DNA of 33,506 bases from an uncultured Roseburia sp. (lineage in GTDB: Bacteria; Bacillota; Clostridia; Lachnospirales; Lachnospiraceae). The notes below the pieces were generated by a model. It did no database searches. It was not told where the DNA came from and saw nothing but the letters and a program-made list of their open reading frames with translations. Position numbers and translations under genes: made by a program. This document shows positions 1 through 7,947 of the stretch, piece by piece. How positions within the stretch are numbered: position 1 is the stretch's first letter; each line of letters opens with the position of its first letter. The stretch spans positions 1 through 33,506 of the forward strand of contig CAKNLF010000017.1 in assembly GCA_930989305.1 (NCBI GenBank), read 5' to 3'.

Positions 1-676
1 CAAGGATCACATTATTCTCATATAAAACATATAAAAAGCGGCTGTCATTAATACAGGAGATCAGTATTTTTCCTATAGACGTACCGCTTATTAAAGCTAC
101 CAGCATAAATAGCAGCCATACTACAATGAATCCCTGCAGCGCCCCCGCAAAGATACCCAGGAAACGATTGATCCCTTTGATAACCGGTATTTTATTTACA
201 ATATCTGTCGCCTTTCCTATAATCCATACAATAATGACCGCCAGAAGCAAAGCAATCAGGAATGCCAGTATTCCCACGATCACATCCGCCATTTGTTCCC
301 CTGCCTGCTGATATACTCCTGTACCGCCCAAAATTTCCTGGGCGCTTTGGACGCCATCTCCAAACACATAAGATTCCAATATTTCCGGAAGCTGTATTCC
401 GGCTGCATCCATGGCATCTTTCTGCCCTTCCGCCGCTGACTCCACAGCCGCATTTGCGGAATCTTCCACTCTGTCCGTCCAGCGTTCCGCGATCATGGAA
501 TGCACCTGGGTATTTTCTTTCAGGAAATGATTCACATGGGGCGTGGCATAACCAATCAGGGCTATCAACAATATGATAGCCACCAGAGAATACAGCACTC
601 TGAGAAAGCCTCTGTGAAATCCTCTTATCATAGCAATAATAATAATAAACAAAACAATAATCACTAGCCAATTCAT
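1..676 (-). CDS. CvpA family membrane protein (3' end cut by window)
   Basis: I translated this partial gene by hand from the ATG at 676-674. It gives 225 codons with no stop before the window edge. The N-terminus (MNWLVIIVLFIIIIIAMIRG) is a hydrophobic helix followed by a basic turn and a second helix. After a soluble central loop rich in Ala, Glu and Gln come two more hydrophobic stretches. This four-helix plan with a start like NWLVIIVLF is typical of the CvpA (colicin V production) family, whose exact role in clostridia is unknown. It follows the DUF5711-type gene by 10 bp and is probably cotranscribed with it, which suggests an envelope role. The family call is from topology and the N-terminal pattern; the last residues are not visible. 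Confidence 0.7.
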   Translation of the reverse strand, partial: MNWLVIIVLFIIIIAMIRGFHRGFLRVLYSLVAIILLIALIGYATPHVNHFLKENTQVHSMIAERWTDRVEDSANAAVESAAEGQKDAMDAAGIQLPEILESYVFGDGVQSAQEILGGTGVYQQAGEQMADVIVGILAFLIALLLAVIIVWIIGKATDIVNKIPVIKGINRFLGIFAGALQGFIVVWLLFMLVALISGTSIGKILISCINDSRFLYVLYENNVIL

Positions 677-686
677 CTTTTGCCCC

Positions 687-1898
687 TTAACGCGCGCTGC
701 TGAAAAATTTCAATCTCACCTGTTCCGTTACCCCTTCCATTAAAAATTGATAATTTCGGAAGCCACTTCCCGAGGTTACATAATACAGGTTGTTATCAAA
801 ATCGGATTTGAATTTGCGAATCCCATGCATAGTATATATTTCACACTGATTGCTGTTCTGTACGCAGATTTCATGATCAGAAAGGAAATAAATGTCATCA
901 TAACCGATGCCGAGATCCGCTTCTGTCTTTTCTTTTCCCTTCATATCATAAACAATCATCTTTCTCTGGTTCTGATTATCCTTATCAGAAACAACGATTC
1001 CAAAATATGATTGGTCGTAAAATACGCTTTTTATTTCACTTTTTACGGAAATTGTCTTTTCTTCTTTCGGCTCCTGACTGCCGCTGTAAATAATGATACT
1101 GTTATCTCCGAATGCGATCATCCGGTTGTTATTTACATAAAGCATTTCTGGTATCACACAGTCCCCGTACGAATAGGAAGCCACGATATTATCAATCTCA
1201 TTTTGTCCTGCCGCGCCGAAATTGTAAAACGATACTGTTGTCTTTACATTTCCTTCATTTACATCCAGAGAAGATACTGCCAGCATTTCCCCGTTGTGAG
1301 ACAAGGCAATTTCCATAGGATATCCGGTATTTTCCATATGCAGGGCACCTTCCGCCAGACATTCCCCCTGACTGTTGTAGATCGCGATATAACCGACTCC
1401 CTGATTCTGCATCAATACCGCCACGGTACCATTATCTGACACCTGCACATTTTGAATCGGCATAGTGGTTTCCACCCGTCCCTGAAGGCCTTCTGTATTC
1501 ATAATGTAAATATCCTGACCATCCTTATCGGCAAACGCCACATAATCTTCGCAGGAAGCCATAAGCGGTTCCTGCATCTCAAAGGTCTGATTCCATATGA
1601 GATTATTCTTTTTATCCGTATAAAACGCTCCGTCATTGCTGTATTTTAAAATGTTACCGTTAAACTGGGTAAATTCTGTAGCCTGTGTATCGGACCTCTC
1701 GATCTCGTTAAGCACCCGGTACTTGTCATATGTTTTTACCTGAAAAAATATGTAAATCAGCGCGAATGCCGCTACACAGCAGGCTGCTATTACCGCTGCC
1801 TGTTTCAGTTTTTTCTTTTTATGTTCCCGTACTTTCCTTTCAATTTCGTCCCAGTCTATTTTTACTTCCCGCAGGAATTTACTGCTTTTTTTTGTCAT
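687..1898 (-). CDS. DUF5711-type membrane-anchored beta-propeller-like protein
   Basis: This 403-residue protein has a short, strongly basic cytoplasmic segment (residues 1-32), one membrane helix (about 33-52) and a long extracytoplasmic part. That part is made of repeated beta-rich units with patterns such as YVAFADKDGQDIYIMN and GTVAVLMQNQGVGYIAIYN, like the blades of a WD40/PQQ-style propeller. The architecture matches the DUF5711 family known from Lachnospiraceae; its function is not established. No catalytic motif is seen. The start is supported by an AGAGGT ribosome site just upstream. It is followed after 10 bp by the CvpA-type gene and preceded by a possible promoter (1966-1994), so the two probably form an operon for an envelope function. 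The DUF assignment is from memory of the family layout. Confidence 0.7.
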   Translation of the reverse strand: MTKKSSKFLREVKIDWDEIERKVREHKKKKLKQAAVIAACCVAAFALIYIFFQVKTYDKYRVLNEIERSDTQATEFTQFNGNILKYSNDGAFYTDKKNNLIWNQTFEMQEPLMASCEDYVAFADKDGQDIYIMNTEGLQGRVETTMPIQNVQVSDNGTVAVLMQNQGVGYIAIYNSQGECLAEGALHMENTGYPMEIALSHNGEMLAVSSLDVNEGNVKTTVSFYNFGAAGQNEIDNIVASYSYGDCVIPEMLYVNNNRMIAFGDNSIIIYSGSQEPKEEKTISVKSEIKSVFYDQSYFGIVVSDKDNQNQRKMIVYDMKGKEKTEADLGIGYDDIYFLSDHEICVQNSNQCEIYTMHGIRKFKSDFDNNLYYVTSGSGFRNYQFLMEGVTEQVRLKFFSSAR

Positions 1899-1965
1899 TT
1901 CAACCTCTGTATTCTGCTTTCTTTCCGCATTTAATTTATTAAATCTTTTTTGATGTCTGTATTAC

Positions 1966-1994
1966 ACTATACCATAATGCGGTTTTAATTGAAA
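1966..1994 (-). promoter_or_regulatory. Candidate promoter for the DUF5711/CvpA operon, with palindrome over the -35
   Basis: On the minus strand TTTCAA (1994-1989) and TATAGT (1971-1966) are separated by 17 bp, a reasonable sigma-A pair. A perfect 12-bp palindrome GAAATGCATTTC (1991-2002) overlaps the -35 element and could be an operator. This is inference from sequence only. Confidence 0.4.
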
Positions 1995-2046
1995 TGCATT
2001 TCACAGATTCTTAATTGTTTCTTATATGTATTCTCATTCCATAGAG

Positions 2047-3312
2047 TCAGGGAAGTTTTAATTTTTGGCCCTCATATATAACATCCAGATTTTGGATTCC
2101 GTTGGCCGCGCAGATTTCATCTACCATTGCATCTGTCTGATACAGTTTTCGGCTGATAGACAATAAGCTGTCCCCTTTCCGAACAATATAATATCCCTGT
2201 TCCAAAGCCTGCTGGGATGCGGTTTCGACAGTCTCCTCTTCCTTTTGTCCAGAATCTGCTCCGCTTTCCTCTGCGTTCTTGTCTGTTTTACCGGAACTGT
2301 CATCCTGCCTGGATTCTTCTGACTGTTCTTTCTGTTCCGGCTCACTCTCTGCCCTCTGACCGGGGCTTTCCTCTGCCTGTTCTGTTTTTTCTGACGTTTC
2401 TTTCGGATTTTCTCCGGTGGCGTCCCTGTCAATATCTTCCTTCTCCCGGTCACTGGCATTCTCGAAATCTTGATTTTTGTTCAGCAGCGTTCCCGATATG
2501 GTCTGTATGGTTTTTTGAAAACTTTTAAGTCCCTGGTAATTTCCCATCTGAGCAATGCCGGTGGCCGCTGCAATGATCAGCACTGCCGCGCAGGCAGCGT
2601 AAACCGCTTTCTGAGGTTTTTTCTTTTCTGTATTCTCCGGCATTTTTTCTTCTTTCGGTGTTTCTCCCTGCTCTCTTTGCACATTCTCCGTCCGGTATCT
2701 TCTCACCGGTTCCTCCCGGGGACGGATATTTTCGCTGGAAACCTGTCCGTTTTTTTGACGTATTAAAAATTCCTGCATAAGAGGATTACGTTCATAATAT
2801 ATATAATATCCCTCCAGACTGCGCAGGCCGTTTTGTTCCCAGACGGAAACAGAAAACTCTCCTTCCAGCTCATCTTCATAAATAAAGGCAAGATGCCTGT
2901 CACGTTCCATCTGAGCGTAATAATGTTTAATAATGCTCTGTACATGAGAATCCTGTCCGCTGCATCTTACATACCATCCCACGATCTGCTCTCCCGGAAA
3001 ATTCTCCCGGATGATTTCCTGAACCTGCGCTTCCCCTCCCTCATAAAATACGGAAAAATCACAGACAGCCGCTTTGCTGACAAATGTATATTCACAACCG
3101 TCATATATCTGGTAACGCCCTAAAAGCACTGCCGCCTGGAGAGTATCTTCCTGATGACGCTCTTTCAAAAATGTATGAAGGTATGTATACGCATAATCTT
3201 CTATATAAAATTTATATTTTTGTCCGGGTTTTCCCATTTGACGGATATTTTTCGGCAGTTTAAATTCTGTCTGCTCTGTATACTGTTTTTCTTCTCTGCT
3301 GCTTTCAGTCAT
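2047..3312 (-). CDS. MPN/JAB-like domain - membrane helix - LysM protein
   Basis: I chose the ATG at 3312 because GAGAGGTG lies just before it; the in-frame ATG at 3333 lies upstream of that ribosome site. The product is 421 residues. Residues about 33-175 look like an MPN (JAB1/Mov34) fold: an initial helix, AAVLLGRY at 60-67, strands, then EQIVGWYVRC at 108-117, where active JAMM enzymes have GWYHTH. The metal-binding His-x-His is V115-x-C117, so it is probably not a protease. A charged linker, one membrane helix (about 235-255), a long acidic low-complexity stalk (about 280-370) and a C-terminal LysM domain (about 372-421, beginning YYIVRKGDSLLSISRKLY) follow. The LysM should bind peptidoglycan outside the cell, leaving the MPN-like domain inside. 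LysM and the helix are clear; the MPN call is by pattern. Confidence 0.75.
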   Translation of the reverse strand: MTESSREEKQYTEQTEFKLPKNIRQMGKPGQKYKFYIEDYAYTYLHTFLKERHQEDTLQAAVLLGRYQIYDGCEYTFVSKAAVCDFSVFYEGGEAQVQEIIRENFPGEQIVGWYVRCSGQDSHVQSIIKHYYAQMERDRHLAFIYEDELEGEFSVSVWEQNGLRSLEGYYIYYERNPLMQEFLIRQKNGQVSSENIRPREEPVRRYRTENVQREQGETPKEEKMPENTEKKKPQKAVYAACAAVLIIAAATGIAQMGNYQGLKSFQKTIQTISGTLLNKNQDFENASDREKEDIDRDATGENPKETSEKTEQAEESPGQRAESEPEQKEQSEESRQDDSSGKTDKNAEESGADSGQKEEETVETASQQALEQGYYIVRKGDSLLSISRKLYQTDAMVDEICAANGIQNLDVIYEGQKLKLP

Positions 3313-3423
3313 TCCTGCACCTCTCTTCCCCATAACTTTATAGGATACTCAAAAAATATCACATTCATTCCGTTTTTTTTGCCGGATTATGCAGGAAGAA
3401 TTCGCAGATTATGACAGAAAACA

Positions 3424-3460
3424 CAAAAAAAGCCGTCGCCTTTCAGCGACAGCTTTTTAT
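3424..3460 (-). terminator. Rho-independent terminator after the transketolase genes
   Basis: On the minus strand AAAGCTGTCGC, a short TGAAAG loop and GCGACGGCTTT form a stem directly followed by a T run. It lies just beyond the stop codon of the transketolase C-terminal subunit gene. Confidence 0.85.
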
Positions 3461-3470
3461 TTTTGTCCGA

Positions 3471-4409
3471 TTACAGAAATGTTTTTACGTTTTTGTAAAT
3501 ACTTTCTCCATCTAATCCGTATTTCTTGATCAATTCCACAGCCGGGCCGGACTCGCCAAACTGATCATAAATACCGATTTTCTTTACTTTTACAGGAGCA
3601 GAGGCGCACAGACAATCGCATACAGCGCTTCCCAGTCCGCCGATCACAGAATGTTCTTCTACAGTCACTACTTTTCCTGTTTTCTTTGCGGATGCCGTGA
3701 TCAGTTCTTCATCCAGCGGCTTAATCGTATGGATATTGATCACTTCAGCGCTTATGCCGTCTTTTTCCAGCATTTCAGCTGCTTCCAGAGCATTTCCCAC
3801 ACACAGACCTGTGGCAACGATCGTTACGTCTGTTCCGCTTTTCATAACGATTCCTTTTCCCATTTCAAACTTGTAATCTTCTCTGTCATTGATCACCGGA
3901 ATTGCCAAACGTCCGAAACGCAGATATACCGGTCCCTCATATTCATATGCAGCTTTCACTGCGGCTCTGGCCTCAATATCATCGCTTGGGTTGATTACTA
4001 CCATTCCGGGGATTGCACGCATGAGAGCAATATCTTCGTTGCACTGATGGGTTGCCCCGTCTTCGCCTACGGAAATTCCCGCATGAGTTGCTCCGATTTT
4101 CACATTCAGATGCGGGTATCCGATAGAGTTACGTACCTGCTCGAAAGCACGTCCCGCCGCGAACATGGCAAAAGAACTTACAAAAGGCACTTTTCCGCAG
4201 GTAGCAAGTCCCGCCGCAATACCTGTCATGTTTGCTTCTGCAATACCGCAGTCGATATGCCGTTCCGGAAAGGCTTTTTTAAACAGACCAGTCTTTGTAG
4301 CGCCTGCAAGATCCGCATCCAGAACTACGAGATTTTCATGTTCTTTTCCCAGTTCAACCAGAGCATTGCCGTAACTTTCTCTTGTTGCGATCTTCTTTAC
4401 TTCTGACAT
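3471..4409 (-). CDS. Transketolase, C-terminal (Pyr + C domain) subunit
   Basis: This is the second half of a two-subunit transketolase (312 residues). Transketolase moves two-carbon ketol units between sugar phosphates in the non-oxidative pentose phosphate pathway, with thiamine diphosphate (TPP). The pyrimidine-binding domain carries DCGIAEANMTGIAAGLA, whose Glu activates the cofactor, and SVGEDGATHQCNEDIALMR. The C-terminal domain contains EEHSVIGGLGSAV and ends near FGESGPAVELIKKYGLD. The start has AGGTGAAGC upstream and overlaps the N-terminal subunit gene by 13 bp, so translation is probably coupled. A terminator follows. Split transketolases are common in Clostridia and archaea. DXP synthase and dihydroxyacetone synthase are related, but the pairing with a transketolase-type N half fits transketolase best. 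Confidence 0.9.
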   Translation of the reverse strand: MSEVKKIATRESYGNALVELGKEHENLVVLDADLAGATKTGLFKKAFPERHIDCGIAEANMTGIAAGLATCGKVPFVSSFAMFAAGRAFEQVRNSIGYPHLNVKIGATHAGISVGEDGATHQCNEDIALMRAIPGMVVINPSDDIEARAAVKAAYEYEGPVYLRFGRLAIPVINDREDYKFEMGKGIVMKSGTDVTIVATGLCVGNALEAAEMLEKDGISAEVINIHTIKPLDEELITASAKKTGKVVTVEEHSVIGGLGSAVCDCLCASAPVKVKKIGIYDQFGESGPAVELIKKYGLDGESIYKNVKTFL

Positions 4410-5233
4410 AATGCTTCACCTGCTTTCTGTAATTCTTCCATTGCCTGGGCATATTCTTCATCATTGGGCGCTACGCCGTGCCAGCTTGCCTGATTTTCCA
4501 TAAAGGAAACGCCTTTTCCTTTTATTGTTTTCGCAATGATGGCCGTCGGCATTCCTTTTGTTTCTCTCGCCTCTTTAAATGCTGCGGCTATCTGATCAAA
4601 ATCATGTCCGTCGATTGTGATAACATGGAAATTAAAGGCTTCAAATTTTTTATCAATAGGATAAGGAGAACATACGTCCGCAATATTTCCATCGATCTGC
4701 AGACCGTTGTTATCTACGATCACCACAAGGTTGTCCAGTTTTCTGGCTCCTGCGAACATAGCCGCCTCCCAGATCTGGCCTTCCTGGATCTCACCGTCTC
4801 CGCACAGGGCATAAACTCTGTAATCCTTATGATCCAGTCTTCCTGCCATAGCCATTCCCACTGCAGCAGAAAGCCCCTGTCCCAATGAACCGCTCGACAT
4901 ATCCACTCCGGGGATATGTTTCATATCTGGATGGCCCTGAAGATAAGAGCCCACATGGCGGAGTGTTTTCATATCTTCTACCGGAAAATAACCTCTGTGT
5001 GCCAGTGTGGCGTAAAGTCCCGGCGCAACATGGCCTTTTGAGAGCACAAACCTGTCTCTGTCTTCATTTTTCGGGTCAGCCGGATCCACATGCATCTCTT
5101 CAAAATACAGATACGTAAAAATATCTGCCGCTGACAGAGAGCCGCCCGGATGTCCTGATTTCGCGCTGTGAACACCGGTAACTATAGATTTCCGGATTTC
5201 AACAGCCATTTTTTCCAGTTCTAATTTTGTCAT
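4397..5233 (-). CDS. Transketolase, N-terminal (TPP-binding) subunit
   Basis: This 278-residue protein is the diphosphate-binding half of the split transketolase. It carries AKSGHPGGSLSAADIFTYLYF, the conserved RDRFVLSKGHVAPGLYA and the TPP signature CGDGEIQEG...NNG (GDG followed about 25 residues later by Asn), which holds Mg and the cofactor diphosphate. I preferred the ATG at 5233, which has AAAGGA seven bases upstream, over the in-frame GTG at 5251 that lies ahead of the ribosome site. It works as a complex with the C-terminal subunit encoded directly downstream. Its own promoter (5284-5312) abuts the end of recR. Confidence 0.92.
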   Translation of the reverse strand: MTKLELEKMAVEIRKSIVTGVHSAKSGHPGGSLSAADIFTYLYFEEMHVDPADPKNEDRDRFVLSKGHVAPGLYATLAHRGYFPVEDMKTLRHVGSYLQGHPDMKHIPGVDMSSGSLGQGLSAAVGMAMAGRLDHKDYRVYALCGDGEIQEGQIWEAAMFAGARKLDNLVVIVDNNGLQIDGNIADVCSPYPIDKKFEAFNFHVITIDGHDFDQIAAAFKEARETKGMPTAIIAKTIKGKGVSFMENQASWHGVAPNDEEYAQAMEELQKAGEALCQK

Positions 5234-5283
5234 AAGAAAGTCCTTTCCCACATCTGTCTGTTGTGTTTTATTTACTTAATACA

Positions 5284-5312
5284 AATATAGTAAAGATACC
5301 GTGAAAAATCAA
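5284..5312 (-). promoter_or_regulatory. Sigma-A-type promoter of the transketolase operon
   Basis: On the minus strand TTGATT (5312-5307) and TATATT (5289-5284) are separated by exactly 17 bp. It lies between the recR stop and the transketolase start, and no terminator is visible after recR, so read-through could add to expression. Confidence 0.6.
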
Positions 5313-5319
5313 CGGCTTT

Positions 5320-5916
5320 TTAAAGTTCTACTCTTCCTTCCAGGGCCCGCAGCAGCGTCACTTCATCAATATATTCCAGATCGCCTCCCACAGGAACTCC
5401 GCTGGCAATCCTGGACACCTTGATCCCGGTAGGTTTTATCAGCTTGCTGATATACATTGCAGTAGTTTCTCCTTCCAGGCTGGAGTTGGTGGCAATGATC
5501 ACTTCATTGACATCACCCTGTAGACGCTGCATCAGCTCCTTAAGTTTGATATCATTCGGTCCAATCCCCAGCATAGGAGAAATCGCCCCATGGAGCACAT
5601 GGTAAACGCCCTCATACTGACCTGTTTTTTCATATGCCGCCAGGTCTCTTGTATTTTCCACTACCATGATCGTCTTATGGTCCCGCTCTGGATTTTTGCA
5701 GATCGGACATTCTTCGTCATCTGTCAGAGTAAAGCATGTTTTGCAATATCGGACATTCTGTTTTGCTTCCAGAATCGTATGAGCCAGCTGTTCCACTCTG
5801 TCTTCCGGCATATTTAATATATGAAAAGCAAGCCGCTGGGCAGACTTGTTCCCGATTCCCGGAAGCGCGGACAGCTCGTCGATCAGCCTGGATATCTGCC
5901 TGCTGTAATAATCCAT
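5320..5916 (-). CDS. recR: Recombination mediator protein RecR
   Basis: RecR helps RecO load RecA at single-strand gaps and also clamps DNA. The 198-residue length is standard. Residues about 10-35 ([24 protein letters not shown]) are the helix-hairpin-helix DNA-binding motif. Cys58, Cys61, Cys70 and Cys73 form the zinc finger. The Toprim domain follows, starting at [29 protein letters not shown] and including [19 protein letters not shown]. The C-terminus [27 protein letters not shown] is the conserved Walker B-like tail. Its start codon overlaps the ybaB stop codon (TAATG), which shows tight coupling in the dnaX-ybaB-recR operon. Confidence 0.97.
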   Translation of the reverse strand: MDYYSRQISRLIDELSALPGIGNKSAQRLAFHILNMPEDRVEQLAHTILEAKQNVRYCKTCFTLTDDEECPICKNPERDHKTIMVVENTRDLAAYEKTGQYEGVYHVLHGAISPMLGIGPNDIKLKELMQRLQGDVNEVIIATNSSLEGETTAMYISKLIKPTGIKVSRIASGVPVGGDLEYIDEVTLLRALEGRVEL

Positions 5917-6260
5917 TAGAAAGGAAATCCTCCGCCCAGTCCGCCTGTAATCTTGGACATTGACTGCTGAGAATATTCCTCTACCTGACGGAGAGCCTCA
6001 TTGGTTGCCGCCACAATAAGATCTTCCAGCATTTCAATATCGTCCGGATCCACCACTTCCTCTGAAAGTTTTACCTTTTTGATTTCTTTTTTCCCGGAAA
6101 CTGTCACTTCAACTGCACCGCCGCCTGCTGTGGCTGTAATTTCCTTTTCTTCCAGCTCTTTGGTCGCTTCCTCCATCTGACGCTGCATTTTCTGAGCCTG
6201 TTTCATTAAATTGTTCATATTTCCGGGCATGCCTCCCGGGAATCCGCCTCTCTTAGCCAT
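5916..6260 (-). CDS. YbaB/EbfC family nucleoid-associated protein
   Basis: This is a small (114-residue) homodimeric DNA-binding protein of the YbaB/EbfC family, found between dnaX and recR in most bacteria. It opens with a Gly/Met/Asn-rich segment ([20 protein letters not shown]), followed by a charged helix and the conserved [49 protein letters not shown] core seen here in full order. The C-terminus is Gly-rich (GGLGGGFPF). Family members coat DNA without strong sequence preference; the precise role is unclear. It lies 18 bp after dnaX and its stop overlaps the recR start by one base. Confidence 0.95.
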   Translation of the reverse strand: MAKRGGFPGGMPGNMNNLMKQAQKMQRQMEEATKELEEKEITATAGGGAVEVTVSGKKEIKKVKLSEEVVDPDDIEMLEDLIVAATNEALRQVEEYSQQSMSKITGGLGGGFPF

Positions 6261-6278
6261 TTCTGTTCCTCCTGTTAA

Positions 6279-7919
6279 TTACTCATCTTCATTTTCTATT
6301 TTTATACCGGCATTTCCAAATACATTCATAAAATCTTCTACAGAATTGTATTTGTTCTGAAAACTGCCGGCTGATTCATCCAGCTTAACTACCAGCTTTA
6401 CCTCTTTTCCGATTATCCTGGAAAACGCTTCTTCTATTGCCTTTTTATGTTCCGGGGCACTGATCTCCTGATAAGCATACTCCCGTTCCTTGCTGAAAGT
6501 CAGCACCAGTTCATTCTCATTTCCGCTGTCCAGCAAAATATCGCTTCCGTCTTTCTCCCGGCTGTTTTTTACATCCAGACTGATAGCTTTTGCCGGTGAC
6601 AGATCCACCCGGTATCTGGGATGCAGTTCCAGGAGCATCGTATTCCAGTTGGCAATCAGTTTTTGTATCTCCTGAGGAAGGGCTTTTGGCATCTCAGGTT
6701 TCTGAACTTTTGCCGTCTGGGCCTTTTGAGGTATGCCGGATGTTTTGCCCTGCTCCACAAACACGCCGTTTTCCATCTTTTTTTCCAGCTGCTCAATTCT
6801 GTCCACCAGCGCGTCCTGACTGCTTTCCATTGCAGGACGGCAGAGTTTTATCAAAGCGATTTCCACCAGAATCCTCTTTTGAGCCGCATACCGAATCTGG
6901 CCGGACAATTCTGACAGAATACGAATATAACGCATCAGCACCTCACTGTCAATCATTTGCGCTTCTTCTTTTAAAAGAGCCAGATTCTCACTGGACATAT
7001 CCAGCATGTCTTCCATATCATCCGCGCTTTTGATCAAAAGCAGATTTCTCAGATACCAGGTAAAATCGCTGACGAACTGTCCCAGCTCCCGTCCCTGTAT
7101 GATCAGTTCCTCCAAAAGTTCCATCACTCCGGCCACATCGCTTTCCATGATCCGCCGCAGCAGTCTGCTGAACAGTTCCGTATCTACTGCTCCCAACACT
7201 TCCAGCACATGATCGTAGGTCAGCTTCTGTCCCAGGAAAAAGGCTATGCACTGGTCCAAAAGACTCAGAGCGTCCCTGAGAGAACCATCCGCGGCTTTGG
7301 CTATGTAGCGGATCGCCTTCTCCTCCACTTTCACCTTTTCTTCATCCATCAGTTCCTGCAGCCGGGCCGCTATCGTATCTATGGTAATCCTGTGAAAGTC
7401 ATATTTCTGACATCTGGACATGATCGTAACCGGTATTTTGTGAGATTCTGTCGTGGCCAGAATAAAGATTACATAGGACGGAGGTTCCTCCAGCGTTTTC
7501 AGAAGGGCGTTAAAAGCACCGATGGAAAGCATGTGGACCTCGTCGATAATATAAACCTTATACTTTCCTTCTGTGGGAGAGTATTCCACCTCGTCCCGGA
7601 TCTCACGGATATTATCCACGCCATTGTTGGAAGCCGCGTCAATTTCGATCACGTTCATGGATGTGCCTGCCGCGATCGCCCGGCAGGAAGGACATTCCCC
7701 GCAGGGACTCCCGTCTACGGGCTGTTCACAGTTTACTGCCTTTGCGAAAATCTTCGCGATTGTTGTTTTTCCGGTTCCCCGTGTGCCGCAAAAAAGATAG
7801 GCATGTCCGATACGCTGAGCTTTGATCTGATTTTTCAATGTAGTGACAATATGATCCTGTCCTTTTACCTCTTCAAATTCACTTGGACGATATTTTCGAT
7901 ACAGCGCAGTATACGACAT
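6279..7919 (-). CDS. dnaX: DNA polymerase III subunit gamma/tau
   Basis: This 546-residue AAA+ protein is the clamp-loader ATPase of the replicative polymerase. Walker A is GTRGTGKT (45-52). Cys64, Cys73, Cys76 and Cys79 form the zinc module. Walker B is VYIIDEVHML, and SRC in IPVTIMSRCQKYDFHRI carries the arginine finger. The clamp-loader fold continues to about residue 370 and is followed by a linker and a tau-like C-terminal domain ending in an acidic tail. At 6783-6777 the in-frame sequence A AAA AAG, identical to the E. coli dnaX slippery heptamer, follows codon E379. A -1 shift there would add 27 residues and stop, giving a gamma-like protein of about 408 residues. First gene of the dnaX-ybaB-recR operon. 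Confidence 0.97.
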   Translation of the reverse strand: MSYTALYRKYRPSEFEEVKGQDHIVTTLKNQIKAQRIGHAYLFCGTRGTGKTTIAKIFAKAVNCEQPVDGSPCGECPSCRAIAAGTSMNVIEIDAASNNGVDNIREIRDEVEYSPTEGKYKVYIIDEVHMLSIGAFNALLKTLEEPPSYVIFILATTESHKIPVTIMSRCQKYDFHRITIDTIAARLQELMDEEKVKVEEKAIRYIAKAADGSLRDALSLLDQCIAFFLGQKLTYDHVLEVLGAVDTELFSRLLRRIMESDVAGVMELLEELIIQGRELGQFVSDFTWYLRNLLLIKSADDMEDMLDMSSENLALLKEEAQMIDSEVLMRYIRILSELSGQIRYAAQKRILVEIALIKLCRPAMESSQDALVDRIEQLEKKMENGVFVEQGKTSGIPQKAQTAKVQKPEMPKALPQEIQKLIANWNTMLLELHPRYRVDLSPAKAISLDVKNSREKDGSDILLDSGNENELVLTFSKEREYAYQEISAPEHKKAIEEAFSRIIGKEVKLVVKLDESAGSFQNKYNSVEDFMNVFGNAGIKIENEDE

Positions 7920-7947
7920 TTACGCTCTCCTTTCTGCGTTTTCTTTC

